DNA of 64,000 bases, taken from NCBI GenBank assembly GCA_004194705.1, contig SADC01000155.1:62001-126000 (forward strand), read 5' to 3'. The notes below the pieces were generated by a model, which worked only from the letters and a program-made list of their open reading frames with translations, did no database searches and was not told where the DNA came from. Each line of letters begins with the position of its first letter. The stretch's first letter is position 1. Origin of the DNA: Ditylenchus dipsaci (lineage: Eukaryota > Nematoda > Chromadorea > Rhabditida > Anguinidae). Made by a program: the position numbers and the translations under genes. This document shows, in pieces, positions 34,000-45,400 of the stretch.

Positions 34000-34551
34000 T
34001 TTTTTGCAAGTGAACTTAAAAAGACGCCTCTATTGTTGACACATGCCTGTTTTATGAAATGTTCATTTTTAAAAAATCATTTATACCAAAAATATGCTGA
34101 ATTGAAAGTTTGTCTGTTTGATTTTTTATGTGAATTTGTAACTAAAAAGGAGCTAGAACAGTCGACGGAATTTTCGGACCACCCGATAGATATGTACATG
34201 TACCTAAATAAAATCTCGATTTAATATACATTCCAGAATGTAAGAAACAGTGACCCCAGGCATGCGCCGTACTTTTGGCGACTTAGTTCGTGTAAATTGT
34301 TTTGGCTTTTCCGGCCAGCCCTGCCCGTGACTTTTTCGGCCCGTTTCGTAAATGATTTTGAAAATTACGCCCGGCCGGACCAGCACATGCACATGCTTTT
34401 TGACCCACGATTCAACACACACCTGCGCTCGGTCCCTAGGATGTACGTAAAAAGAAGTCGAAAAAACGTATTATACGAAAAAACCCCTTGCAGTACTTCC
34501 TAATTTTGCAACAGTATTTTAACACAAAGTTTCTCAGTTTGCAGCTGACTC
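34000..34551. other. Spacer between the tandem genes
   Basis: A copy of the 16437-17043 family arms lies at about 34258-34400 (CATGCGCCGTACTTTTGGCG and CCGGACCAGCACATGCACATG). No exon is seen. Confidence 0.45.
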
Positions 34552-34961
34552 TCGATTTAGGACACCCCCAAAAGTTTGTTCTCGCCTAGGGTCCGACACT
34601 TTTTTAGTCCGATTTTTAAATTTTTACCAGTATTGTTTGAGAGTCTGGTTGAAAATATCGCAAGCATTCTGATTTTGCCGATCGTTTTTTAATAAATAAA
34701 TAATTTTACTACTCAAAAAGCAAAACCTCGATTCGAGGACAGGGATTTTTTAAAAATTCCTGTACTCGAATCGAGGTTTTGCTTTTGAGTGGTAAAATTA
34801 TTTAGTTACTGAAAACGATCGGCAAAATCGGAATCCTTGCTATATTTGCCACCAGACTGTAAAAACAAAACTGGAAAAAAAAATTAAAAAATCGGGCAAA
34901 AAAGTGTTGGACCTTAGGTGGGAACGAACTTTTAGGGTGTCCTCAAATCGAGAGTCGACTG
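34552..34961. mobile_element. Pogo-like element with CAGCTGACTCTCGATTTAG ends
   Basis: The end pairs with CTAAATCGAGAGTCGACTG-type sequence closing at 34961. Inside are GTTCTCGCCTAGGGTCCGAC facing its complement and a second mirrored block (AAGCAAAACCTCGATTCGAG). The element is almost entirely inverted repeat. Confidence 0.65.
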
Positions 34962-35202
34962 TAATTCGTTTTTGGCGTGTTCATCCGTAAAAGTTTCTTA
35001 TCAAAAAAATTAAAAAAGATAACAGAATTCAAACTGGCATTATGTTTCAGTGAATCATCATTACACTATTCTAAATAGAACCAGAAAGCATTTTTTGCCT
35101 GTCTATTAACACAGAAACTGTTGTGCTAAAAATTTTGCTAGTTGAAAAATCGATATATTTTTTATTTGAAATTCAAATTAAAAAACACTTTTGTGTTGTT
35201 TT

Positions 35203-35204
35203 AG
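35203..35204 (+). promoter_or_regulatory. Likely spliced-leader acceptor
   Basis: GTTGTTTTAG lies directly before GCGAT-ATG, giving a five-base leader. No first exon is visible upstream. Confidence 0.5.
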
Positions 35205-38200
35205 GCGATATGAACACTAAATATTTCTGCTCCAACCGAGGAATTATCAAAGTCTTAGAAATTATCTTAGGCTTCATTTTTTCTGCAATTTATTTCGCAG
35301 GAGATGCTTCTAATGTGCGTGATAACAGCAAATTCAACCTGATTGATTCAATTAATTGGATTGTTGTGATTACTAATTGTGTCTTGCTGGTGCTTAATTT
35401 GCTTGATGTGTGCTCTCAAAAACTGTATGCATGTTTTCCTAATTTTAAATGTCTAAACAATGACCTTAACTCCCACATCAGGCTAACCGAAATTTCTTTT
35501 AAAAATTTTTGAACAAATTTGCTATTCTCCTTTCATGAGTTTGAAAATGTTTTTGGGATGAACTTTTTATCAAATTTACAGATAAAACTCGACGATAAAA
35601 CTCCCCAACCCCCCCCCCAATCAACTGTTTTTAAAAGTGTTTTAAAACACCCTATATCGACTCAGAATGGCTCAGGAGTTCAAAAAGACATTGTTTTTGA
35701 GTTCTGGTCAATAAAAAATTGATTTTGTACACTTTTAAATTTTTGCTTTTCACCTGTTTTATAATGTTTCGGTCACTAGAGCTGAGCAAAAATAGTCTCT
35801 AAATGCATTTTTGATCAGAAGTCTTGCTCGAATTATGTCTAAGGTAAGTGAGTGCGCGCATCTCTAACCTACCGAGCTCCCTGCGGCCACTTCGGGGATA
35901 TCTTTCTTTTTAAACATCTTTTTTAAACTAAATTGGCCATTTTTGGTCTATTTCCACCCTAATAAGGCCATAAATCCTTTCGAAAATGGTCAAAATGGGT
36001 ACTTTTTAGTGTCCTAAAACTCGATGTTTTATTGACTAGAACTCAAAATAATGTCTTTCTTGAGCTTCTGAGTAGGGTTGTCGATTCGATTAATCGAAAT
36101 CGATTAATCGCACTCATTAATCAAAAAATTCGATTATCGATTATCGATTCGAATCAATAATCGAAATTTTCGATTTTCGATTATCGATTCGATTCGATTA
36201 ATCGAAAATTTCGATTATCGATTACCGATTCGATTCGTTTAATCGAAAATTTCGATTATTGATTCGATTCCATTATTAATGGAATCTTCTGTAGTCTTAA
36301 GGTAGCCCTTATATCACACGGAGAATGTGTACACATGGAAAAGCCAAAGTCTGAAGTAATTGCTGAAAAGAAAAGTCTGAAATAATTTCCAGAAAACACA
36401 AGTCTAAAGTGATTTTAGAAAGCCAAAAAAGTCTTAAGTAATTTTTGGAAGCCGAAGTCCGAAATGATATGTAAAACACGAGTGTTTGTGTTGAGTTGTG
36501 TTGATTTGTTTTTTTAACAATGAGACAAATTTTTAGACTACCGTATTCCTCTAATTTCTCCCCTCCCTCTAATTACTCCCCCTTAACTTCAAGTGGTCTG
36601 AAATTTCTGTTTTCATTCACTGTTTGAGCTGTGTAAAAAGTTCCTGTGAGGATTTTAAAAATCTAACAGGCACTTTTTACACAGCTCAAACAATAAATGA
36701 AAACAGAAATTTCAGGCCACCTAAAGTTTTGAAAAAATTTCATGCCTCTAATTACTCCCCGGGGAGAAATTAGAGGAAATACGGTAGCTACCCCAGACTC
36801 AAGGTCTTTAAGTTCAGAACAGTTATGTAAAAAACTAGTTTGAGTAACATTCTAGCTTTTTTAATAACCGCCGTATTTAGATGCTATATTAGAAAGCCAG
36901 TTCATGCACTGAAACACGTTAACTGATTAAGAGGATCAAAAAATTTTCGGGTTTTTCGATTCATTGAAAATTTCGATTATCGATTCGATTAATCGAAAAT
37001 TTCGATTTTCGATTACCGATTCGATTCGATTAATCAAAAATTTCGATGCATCGACAACCCTACTTCTGAGGCAATTTTAGGTCGATATAGGGTGTTTGGA
37101 ACATTTTAAAAAAAGTTGATTTGAAGGGGGGTGGTATATCCAAGTGGCGCCGAAAACTCTTACTTTTGAAATTTTTCTTTTTTTTATATTCTACAATTTT
37201 CTTTTTAATTAATTACACTATCATGTGACGCTGTAGTTCACAAAAACACTGAATTTGGTGTTTTAGACTAGCATGGTCTGTATTTGACTTCACACACACA
37301 CACCTCTTTTTCACATATTTTGTTCTCTTATCTCAGAGAAGTTTGGCGAAAACCCAAGTTTTCACCTTACCACTTTTTACTACTTTTTATCTGATACTTG
37401 TGTGTATTCCAAAAACTAATTTTAACTGAGGTGTTTAACTAGTTAGTCGTTAGACTAAAAAATTTGAATTATTGCAGCTCTCAGGTATCGGATTCTTCCA
37501 CATTTTCAAACACCGTACGAGCATACGAAATTTAATGTTTTGCACTAAAGTAGCCTGTGTTTGACTTCACACACACCTCTTTCATATAGTTGATTTTGTT
37601 AGCGCAGACATTCTTACGCATTCATGTGGCTAGAATTTTCACCTACTGATTAATCGGCCAAGCAACTCAGTTAAAAATAATTCATGGCGGAATCACCGCC
37701 ATAACTCACCCAAGTGGTCAGTTGAAAAATCAAATCTTTACTTCATATATTTTTTTTACTATACACATGGTGTCTTTTCCTATGAAATTATTGTAAACTA
37801 TGCTCTTCGACTACTCCATCGATGAATGAAAAACTAAGCTACAAGACTGTGGAAAAAATTCTGAGATAAGAAAGCAAGATATATGAAGAATAGTTATGTG
37901 AGTCAAATACAGGCCATTTTGGTCCAAAACACCGAATATGGTGTTTTTGCGCACTATATGTATTTGTGTGACTCTAGTTTCCAATGGCTTTATCACAATT
38001 GTAAGTGTAAATGTAAGCGTAAATGTTTTTGTATTGTGAACACCCTCACATTTACATTAACATTTACACTTACAATTGTGATAGAGCCATAACAAATTAT
38101 TGATAAGTGAAAAGTCTTATGTAAGCACACCACGTAAGGACACGATAAGATTTACGGCCGAAGTTCTGGAAAAGCCTTGATAAAGAGACTAAAGACTGAC

Positions 38201-39885
38201 ATTGACAGACATTGACAGAAAAGATTCATTAAAAAAGCTGTGCCCCATGACGGAATCGAACCGCCGATCTTCTCTTTTCTTAAAATTACGAGAGAGACGC
38301 TCTACCACTAAGCCAATGGGGCTAATCACTGAGAGGTGTGAATATTTATATAGGTGAAAAAGTTGATTTATGCAATAGTGTCCGCTAGGCGCGTCTCTAT
38401 GGAGCACTATAGCGAGAAGGACTGCATTAAAACAATAGCATTAAAAGTTACAAATATGAGACATTTGGTTAACAATATTCGATTACAAAAAAAATACAAT
38501 AAAATGGAACGGTTGCGAAAAATTGCAGCTAAATTTACCTTTACCCCTCAGCAAGCATACAGTAATAAGGAAACCAAAGCATATTTTTTATTTTTTCGAA
38601 AATATCGAGACTGTGTCACATTACCCCAAACCAACCAAACTACCCTAAAATCATCTTCAACCGTCCAAACCCCAAGCCACTAAAACCATCTTTTATATCT
38701 AAAAACATACTTGAAGGACCATACTTGTTGATGACAATGGAATTTGGCAAATTCAAATGCGCGCGAGACACTTTTTTTACTCCAAAAATACTTTTTGATT
38801 ATGTATTGTTAGGAAATTAAAAATAAAAAAAAGTTAGATATTTAAGTGATATAGGTGGCTCAGTGGTATAGCGGCGCTGTGTGGTAGTTGTCGGTGCCAG
38901 GTTCGATTCCTGTGTCTTCTGTGTTATTTTTGATCAATCATGTTAATACATGAAAAATGATTAAAAAAATAATTTCAGAATAAAAAAAGATGTCCCGCGT
39001 GCATTTGAATTTGCCAAATTACCATTGTCATTAACAACTATGGCCCTTTAACCACCATGATCAGCCAGAATCATTCTAGAGTCTAGACCACCCAAAACCT
39101 TTGCAATCACAACAAGCACCTAAAAATTCTTTAGCTTCAGTAATTTGAAACGAAGCAATGTGGATATTAAAAAAATGAAAAAATATTTGGTTCTTCAGCA
39201 CGCATGCTGAGGTGCAAGATTAATTGAGTGCTGGTAGTATCGGCTAAGTGCTTCGAACTCGCCAGTCTTGTCCCTTATTTGCAGTGAAACGCACGCGAAA
39301 GCACCGTTTTAAGTTATATTTATTTTGTTAAAAATTTATTTACAGGAGCGATGGTACGCAGTCTTAGTCACAGTACTTCTGCTTGTCTGCTTAATTGTGC
39401 TTCTCTACTCGAATATTACCTGCTCTATTGAATTGAAGAAGGTGTACAGTCCTAGTTTAATAGCTTCTAATGTAGCTTATTTTTTTTATGAAAATTACTG
39501 AAAATCAATAAATTTGGATTTTCAGATTCTGCTGATCGGTCAGTTTTTGCTCTTCTTCTGGGATGTCTCAATTCTACAAGTGAAAGGCCAAACTAAGAAA
39601 TTGTTGACTTTGTTCTGGTCTCAATATTTTACTCTGTATTGCTCAATGATTACTCTGGAAAAAATTTATGTGACAAGCTTTTGTAAAACGATTTTTATTT
39701 GCTACTGTATTTACTTTAATAGTAGGCCTCCTCTAATTGCAGTCCGCCACCTCCCCTCTAGAGGTAGGTTGAAAAATAGTAGCTTCCATGAAAACCGGCC
39801 TACCATATTACCTCTAATGAGAGCCAAGGCTCTTATTTTTCAACCTCCCTCCAGGAAAGGGGTCTTATTAGACACGGGCTCTTAA
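35205..39885 (+). CDS. Small four-helix membrane protein, second tandem copy
   Basis: Exons are 35205-35407 (ATG 35210), 39346-39441 and 39526-39885, joining in phase 0. The product begins MNTKYFCSNRGIIKVLEI and has four hydrophobic segments: about residues 14-35, WIVVITNCVLLVLNLL, WYAVLVTVLLLVCLIVLLY, and ILLIGQFLLFFWDVSIL. It shares the N-terminus and the LF.WDV.ILQ motif with the preceding copy. A GTTTTAG acceptor five bases before the ATG suggests leader trans-splicing. The first donor (GTGTGC) is weak; it was chosen because only phase 0 keeps exon 2 open. Compared with the upstream copy, one base is missing near 39585-39592, so the frame passes the expected stop and runs about 95 codons further into a MITE. 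No function is known; membrane location is inferred from hydrophobicity. The 3.9-kb intron contains nested transposons and the tRNA gene on the other strand. Confidence 0.65.
36073..37062. mobile_element. hAT-type element with TCGATTAATCG arrays
   Basis: A perfect 8-bp duplication CTTCTGAG (36065-36072 and 37063-37070) flanks TAGGGTTGTCGATTCG and its complement. Both subterminal regions are arrays of ATTCGATTAATCGAAAATTTC-like units. No transposase is seen; the centre is taken up partly by a nested MITE. Confidence 0.8.
36541..36784. mobile_element. Pogo-like MITE, nearly pure palindrome
   Basis: TA duplications at 36539-36540 and 36785-36786 enclose CCGTATTCCTCTAATTTC and GAAATTAGAGGAAATACGG. 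Arms continue inwards through GTTTGAGCTGTGTAAAAAG and its complement, leaving a loop of about 35 bases. Confidence 0.8.
37250..37960. repeat. Diverged inverted/direct repeats with (CA)n
   Basis: TGTATTTGACTTCACACACA at about 37271 recurs at 37557, and an inverted version (GTGAGTCAAATACAGG) is at 37899-37914. A CA run lies at about 37291-37304. Confidence 0.45.
37985..38085. repeat. Short near-perfect foldback
   Basis: GGCTTTATCACAATTGTAAG and its complement CTTACAATTGTGATAGAGCC enclose stuttering AAATGTAAG/CATTTACA units. Confidence 0.7.
38241..38322 (-). tRNA. tRNA-Thr(CGT) with short intron
   Basis: On the minus strand the acceptor stem GCCCCAT pairs fully with ATGGGGC, with discriminator A. 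The D arm is GCTTAGTGGTAGAGC. Anticodon stem TCTCT pairs with AGAGA, and the loop CTCGTAA gives anticodon CGT. The T arm is GGCGG-TTCGATT-CCGTC. About ten extra bases follow position 37, where eukaryotic tRNA introns sit. A T6 run right after the gene (38236-38231) can stop polymerase III. It lies inside the long intron of the membrane-protein gene on the opposite strand. CGT anticodon means threonine (ACG codons). Confidence 0.85.
38718..39048. repeat. Foldback with tRNA-like loop
   Basis: The left arm (ACCATACTTGTTGATGACAA, then TTTGGCAAATTCAAATGCGCGC) pairs with the right arm (GCGTGCATTTGAATTTGCCAAA, then TTGTCATTAACAACTATGG). The loop, about 38850-38925 (+), carries an A box GTGGCTCAGTGGTATAGC and a B box GGTTCGATTCC but a poor acceptor stem. 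Confidence 0.6.
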
Positions 39886-40205
39886 TAGGACATGGGCTCT
39901 CATTAGAGGTAATACGGTATTTAGGCCGGTTTTATCCCCCTCTAGTTTGCAGACCACGCCCCTCTACCCCAAAGAGGCTGGTTGTAAAATGGTAGTCCCA
40001 CCTTTCCGAAAATTCACCTCAGTAGCGGATTTTGGCCCTCTTCTAATAATAGCCTCCGTGAATATCGGCTGAATTATGTTGATTTCGCCTCCTTAATTCA
40101 GCTTTCTTTCACCCACACCACTAACAGACCACTAACCCCCCCCCCTTTCTTCAAAGAGGGTGGTTGGAAATTAGTGCGTAGAGGCTACTATAGGAGTAAA
40201 TACGG
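39715..40205. mobile_element. Pogo-like element with a second one nested inside
   Basis: The outer ends CTGTATTTACTTTAATAGTAGG and CTACTATAGGAGTAAATACGG stand between TA dinucleotides. An inner 115-bp copy (39803-39917) has its own TA pair and ends CCATATTACCTCTAATGAG and CTCATTAGAGGTAATACGG. The reading frame of the membrane-protein gene ends inside the inner copy at 39885. Confidence 0.7.
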
Positions 40206-40209
40206 TATT

Positions 40210-41389
40210 TTTTGTTTGAAAGCTTGAGCTTGAAATTGTGGTAGCACTGTTTTAGTGATCAGATTGGCTCTTGCTGCGAACAAGGGCAATGGCGCCTTAC
40301 AGGCGTCAAGTTATAAAAAAAATATTAGATATCATACAGACATCATACACTCAAACTATTCTAAGAAGGCAATCAACAGCTCTTATGCACCGACCCCGCT
40401 AATCCAATACTTGAATTTTGAATTTCCTCACGTCAGTAATAAATCTTTATTCGAAAAGCATCCTCATCCGGCACTTTTGTCGATAGGATATCCTCGTTTT
40501 GTCCGAGAATGTTTTAAATAAGAAATCTTTGCCTTTACTCTGCGCTGAAAATGTCGCAAATAAAAACCGTTGAAAACAATATCTCTGAATTCAGGCCATT
40601 TTATCTGACAAATTTTCATAATCATTTACATAACATGCGCGAGATCTCGAGATCGAGTTATCATTCACATAGAATGTTTATATTTTCAAAAAAAAATACG
40701 GCGACTAAAAAAAATTGACAAAACATAAATTTTATAACAAAATATATGAGCTTTTGAAAATCAAAATGTGTGACAGACACCAGTCCAATACTGTAAAGAT
40801 ATAGTTCCATCCATGCTAACGTAAAATCAAATAGATATAAGATAGGTACGGTCGATTGTAACACATGTTGCTCTTTGTGCAGAATTTCACGCTGAACACT
40901 TCTTAAAATAGGTCACTTTCACCTACTCTTGACCACTTGAATTTGAAAAAATAGGAGTATTACTCGCTCAAATTGATGTACCACCTGAGCGTGTAGTATC
41001 TCAAAATGCTATCTATTGCGCACAAAAGGGCAGACTTAAGGGTGGAATGCGGGTTTGCTAGAAAATGTGATTTTGCGAGCTTAAGGTAATTTAATTTTCA
41101 CTTTTAACCCAGGGTTCCCAGATCTCCTTTATAAAAAAGCATGTTTCCACTAGTAAAAATAGAGATTTGCCTAAAAGTAACTTTTTATCACATTTTTGAA
41201 GGAAAATAGCAAAAATTCTGTCCTACGGGTACTCAGTCACCAACTTTTGAATGACGCATCTTTTTATCCAAAAAAAATTTAAAATTTTAAACAAATTGTG
41301 GTAAAAATCACGCTTTAAAATGTCAGCAAATTCAAAAATGATCATCAAAGAAGCATGTCCGTACGTTTTGAAAAGTTAGGCAGGGACCA
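40210..41389. other. Intergenic, no gene recognised
   Basis: An 88-codon ORF at 40255-40521 has no recognised motif. No convincing splice signal or repeat was found in the rest. Confidence 0.4.
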
Positions 41390-41815
41390 GTAAATTTTTC
41401 GAATCATACCATTTTGACTTATTATGCTTCAAATCTAATATAGATGACCTTATACTACTTTCGAAAACTAAGCAGAATTCTTAAAAAATTTAGATAAGAA
41501 CGGATTTAAAAGTTGTTCGAGAAAAAAAAGTACTGGTCCCGCATTTTCTCCGTCTCGGTCACGGGCATGCCCCTTTAGAGGGGCATGCTTGTAATCTATA
41601 GGGTATTTTGAAAAGAGAGTACCACCGAAATTGAGACAAGGAATAATTGATGGAATTTCAGAAAACTCGAGAAAAAACTATGCCTTCAAACGTACTTTAG
41701 CATTTGCTAAAGTACGTTTGTAAACAGTTCAAGTATAGATGGGTTGTCATTCTCATAGAGTATTTATTGCCATAACAGGTCAAGTACGTTTGTAAACAGT
41801 TCAATTGTTCGACCG
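41390..41815. repeat. Repeat block with short palindromes
   Basis: 41390-41680 is related to 13870-14110 and contains the perfect palindrome GCATGCCCCTTTAGAGGGGCATGC around 41564-41590. At 41697-41730 AAACGTACTTTAGCATTTGC mirrors itself, and GTACGTTTGTAAACAGTTCAA is repeated at about 41722 and 41785. Confidence 0.5.
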
Positions 41816-42042
41816 GAAAATGGCGCTTCTTGGCGCGGAAATGTCGTGCCGCGCACATGTCGAAAAGCCTTCTTATTGTCTTCTATTCTGTCATTAAACA
41901 AGACGATGGTGTTCAAAGAAAAGTAATCTCACAGATTTCTTCCAAGTTTTCAATGTTATTTTCGATTGTTCTGTTGGAAATAAAATTATTGTTAAAAAAA
42001 GGCTTGCTATTGTGGCACCATTGGACTGAATTTATTTAATGT

Positions 42043-42112
42043 CTTGGTATAGTGGCACCCTCGATATAGTGGCAATCCCGAGGAGTGCCACTATATCGAG
42101 ACTTGACTGTAT
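42043..42112. mobile_element. Remnant of a pogo-like MITE
   Basis: AGTGGCACCCTCGATATAGTG faces CACTATATCGAGACTTGACTG, followed by TA. The outermost left bases are missing. Confidence 0.55.
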
Positions 42113-42459
42113 CTATTTCTCAATTAGTCGTTTTGAAAATAGGCTATCTATGAGCTTGGAAGTTATGTCTGGAGGTCCGATTTTGCGATTTTCGTGCTCA
42201 GCAGGTTCTGAAACCCTTATAGGAAACTTTTTCCACTCAGGAATTGCCGTGTTAGAAAAATATTTTATGTGTCTTGCTTGAATGGGAATCTAGCAACATT
42301 ACGGGCTTCAGGTACTTTTCTCTGCTTTATCGTACGATTCGGTGAATTCGTTAACCAAATATTCCCTAACTTCCATCATTTATAGAGCCCTAACTTCCTG
42401 ATTAAGTTTTTCTACGTGTTTATTATTTAACAGCATTAAAATAGGTTAAATTTAACATT

Positions 42460-45400
42460 TTATTTTGTTCTCTTTTTGAGCTCAGAATTTAGGGCATCTT
42501 TTTGCAGGTGTTGTTCAGAAGATGGCGGATTTCCGAAAGCAACACTTTTAGAACCATTCAATGGTTTTGCTGTATGACTTTCTCGCTGCTCTTCGTCATC
42601 GGACAATTCAGCAGCCTGGTTGACCTGACCTAGGCCTGTGGTTGAGTCTCGATTTTGCAGTTCCCGACGCCAATCGTCCCACTTGTCTCGGTTTTCTGCT
42701 GCAAGTTTGCTGTGCAGCTCTGACTGCATCACTCTGTGCATGGCTGCCATTCTGAAATAATAGTTTGTTCTTTTCTGAAATCTTATATAGTATTTGGCAT
42801 GTGTGGTGGGTAAAGCTGACTTGACATGGAGCCCGAAAAATGGACCGTGGAGGAGAAAAATCATTTTTGCAGGTTAATTTACTGCGTTCTTCAGCAGGTC
42901 AAATTTCGTTCAAAAAAAGTCGAAAAATACACGTTTAAAAAAAGACATCTAGGCTAAATCGTGCTATATGGTTCTTGCCCAAAATCACGTGTAACTATCT
43001 TTTTTCAACGTTTCAGTAGTTAATACGTGCTCAAAACATCTTTTTAGGCGGCGGTCGACACTTTTCAGACACTTTTTGAACCAGACATTTACCTTTCTCC
43101 AAGGCAAAAAGTCAAATTTTGGTCGAACAAAATCGGGGCGAGAATAAAAAATTTGGGCAAGAACTATATACCAAAATCCTGCCGACATCTGCCTATTTTT
43201 TATGACGTCATAATATTGGAATCAAAAAACCCAGACGTATTTCAAACCTTTTTGTCTCAAGTGGAATTTAAAAATATACAGTCGATTTTTAATACTAAGA
43301 GCAGTTTCTGAGCAAATAGCACGATTTTGGTGTTAAAAGTCGGGATTGTCTGTTGCAAATATGTCTGCATATGCGCCGATGGGCTACTTCTGACCATTGT
43401 AACTTTATACTAAAGTAAGTACAGTGCTGTCTAAGCTGGGTTTTTTTCTTTTAAAATTACCAGTCCTGTTCCTAGCCCACTGTAAATTTTAAATAGACTG
43501 TGTAACCATCTTGGGTCTCCGTTTGAGTATTTAAAGTCAAGCGCTTATGTAATTTTTCTCAAACCCGCTAATGTCATATACCGTATGATCTCTAATTATG
43601 GATCCACCCCCCCCCCTTAAATTAAAAAAACGTGTTTGTGGCATTGTTTTTGACCCACTTTTTGAAAACTTCTCTCAGACAAGTTATCCCTTGTTTTGTA
43701 GCTCATCTCAGTGGCTACAAAATGTGCGGTAATTTGCTTGAGAGAATTATTCAAAAAGTGGGTCGAAAATGCAATGCCAAAAACACGATTTTGAACACGA
43801 GGGGGTGGGCGGGGAGTATATAATCAGAGATAATACGGTACATCACTTTGGCCAAAATCTAAATGAAACCATAATATCAGAATAATGATATTTTTTCGAA
43901 CAAAAATCTTACCTAAACAAAGCTTTAGGAAGAGCAGTCTCTACTCTGGTGTAGTCTTTTTCGTCAATCATGTCCAGTAGAGCTTTGCCTTTAGTATCTG
44001 GTTGCAGGAACACACCACCAGCAGAGTCACGCCAATAAATGCTGTGGGGATTATAAATATTCCTATTTGAAAGGATGAGCTGAGTAAAGGCTGCATTACT
44101 AACAAGCCCACTACTGTGCCAATGTGTCTGGAACAAAAAATTTTAAATAATTTTTATACTATTTTTTTAACTTACTTGACTGAATGCAAACATCCAAAAG
44201 CGATGCAGCGAATAACAGTAGGATACCGTTGGTGGTCACCTGTACAATGTTCATCCAGAACACACTGTCATTGATCAACCCACCAACAATAACTAGGATC
44301 ATGACTGAGAGATGGTTGTGTGCATGACCAAATACACCCATTAGAACAACTACGGCTAAGAATATCACACCCATCAGGCTGAAAATTAATGTTAAATAAA
44401 AAATGTTAACATATATAACTTTCAAATCGATTATAAAGTTATTCGTATTTTTTTGTTAACTCTTTTTCAGCTACTTGTCAAGTCCTTACAAGGTAGAGTC
44501 CTTTACAAGGTTGTTTTGTATTAACTATGAATAGTTATGAAAAGTCAGATTTTGATAAGGCCTTTTGAGAACTTAATTTTTTAGCAAGGTAAACGTTAGA
44601 ATTTTTTTTGTTTTCTACATAAAAATTCACTTATGTGACAGTTAACAATAACAAGAGGCTTCCCGAAGTTTTTAGCTCAACTGCAATTATGCAAAAGTGG
44701 CGCTCGCTTTTTTTCAAAAGAATTCTTTAAAAAAACAAGAAACCTTTAGGCAAAATCGAAAAAGCCAAGACTATTCCGAAGATCATCATGCAATCAATAG
44801 TTTTATATTTCAGATTTAATGTCAAGAAAATTATAGAAGAGTAAGCGCTAGTAGCAAATACCACCTACCCCAAAAAAATATGACCCTCATACAACTACAA
44901 AATACATGTAACTAGGCTTGGCAGATTGTGTTCCGGCGGGATTCGGGATTGGGATTTGGGATTCGGCTTTTGAACCGGCGGGATTCGGGATCGGATTTTC
45001 AAAATTTTCGGGATCGGGATTGGGATTCTCAAAAATGTCGGGATCCCGATCGGGATTTCCGCTAATGGATTTATTCGATTAGATATTTCAAAGAATTTTC
45101 TTTTAACACACAATTGCAACGCGGAGAATTTTAATCCATAAGTAAAGTTAACATATTCTAGAGCTTTGTTGAGGAAAATTAGTTGTTCGGTTTTTTTCGC
45201 ATCAAGTTGTCCCCTTCAGTACTCAAACATGTCTCTGGCATGACTAAAGAGCTGCTTACTGGTGACAGATGTTTCTGGTACCGAGAGAAATCGGCGAGCA
45301 TGAGTTCCGGCGGGATTCGGGATTGCGATTTTAAAAATTTTCGGGATCGGGATTTTGGATTTGGCTTTTGGACTGGCGGGTGCAAAAAGTTCGTTCCCAC

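Larger units (their letters stand above)
35590..37155. mobile_element. Outer foldback carrying two nested insertions
   Basis: The outer arms share AACACCCTATATCGACTCAG with GAGTCGATATAGGGTGTTTGG-type sequence and the C-run/G-run ends, as in 56956-57655. The loop carries the hAT element at 36073-37062, which in turn carries a pogo-like MITE at 36541-36784. Confidence 0.65.

Noticed and set aside
38354..38683. 109-residue plus-strand ORF
   Set aside because: No recognised motif, lies just upstream of the tRNA on the other strand inside a gene intron, and its composition looks like chance.
38850..38925. Second functional tRNA gene in the foldback loop
   Set aside because: Polymerase III boxes are present but the acceptor stem does not pair and no anticodon arm is clear, so it is treated as tRNA-derived.
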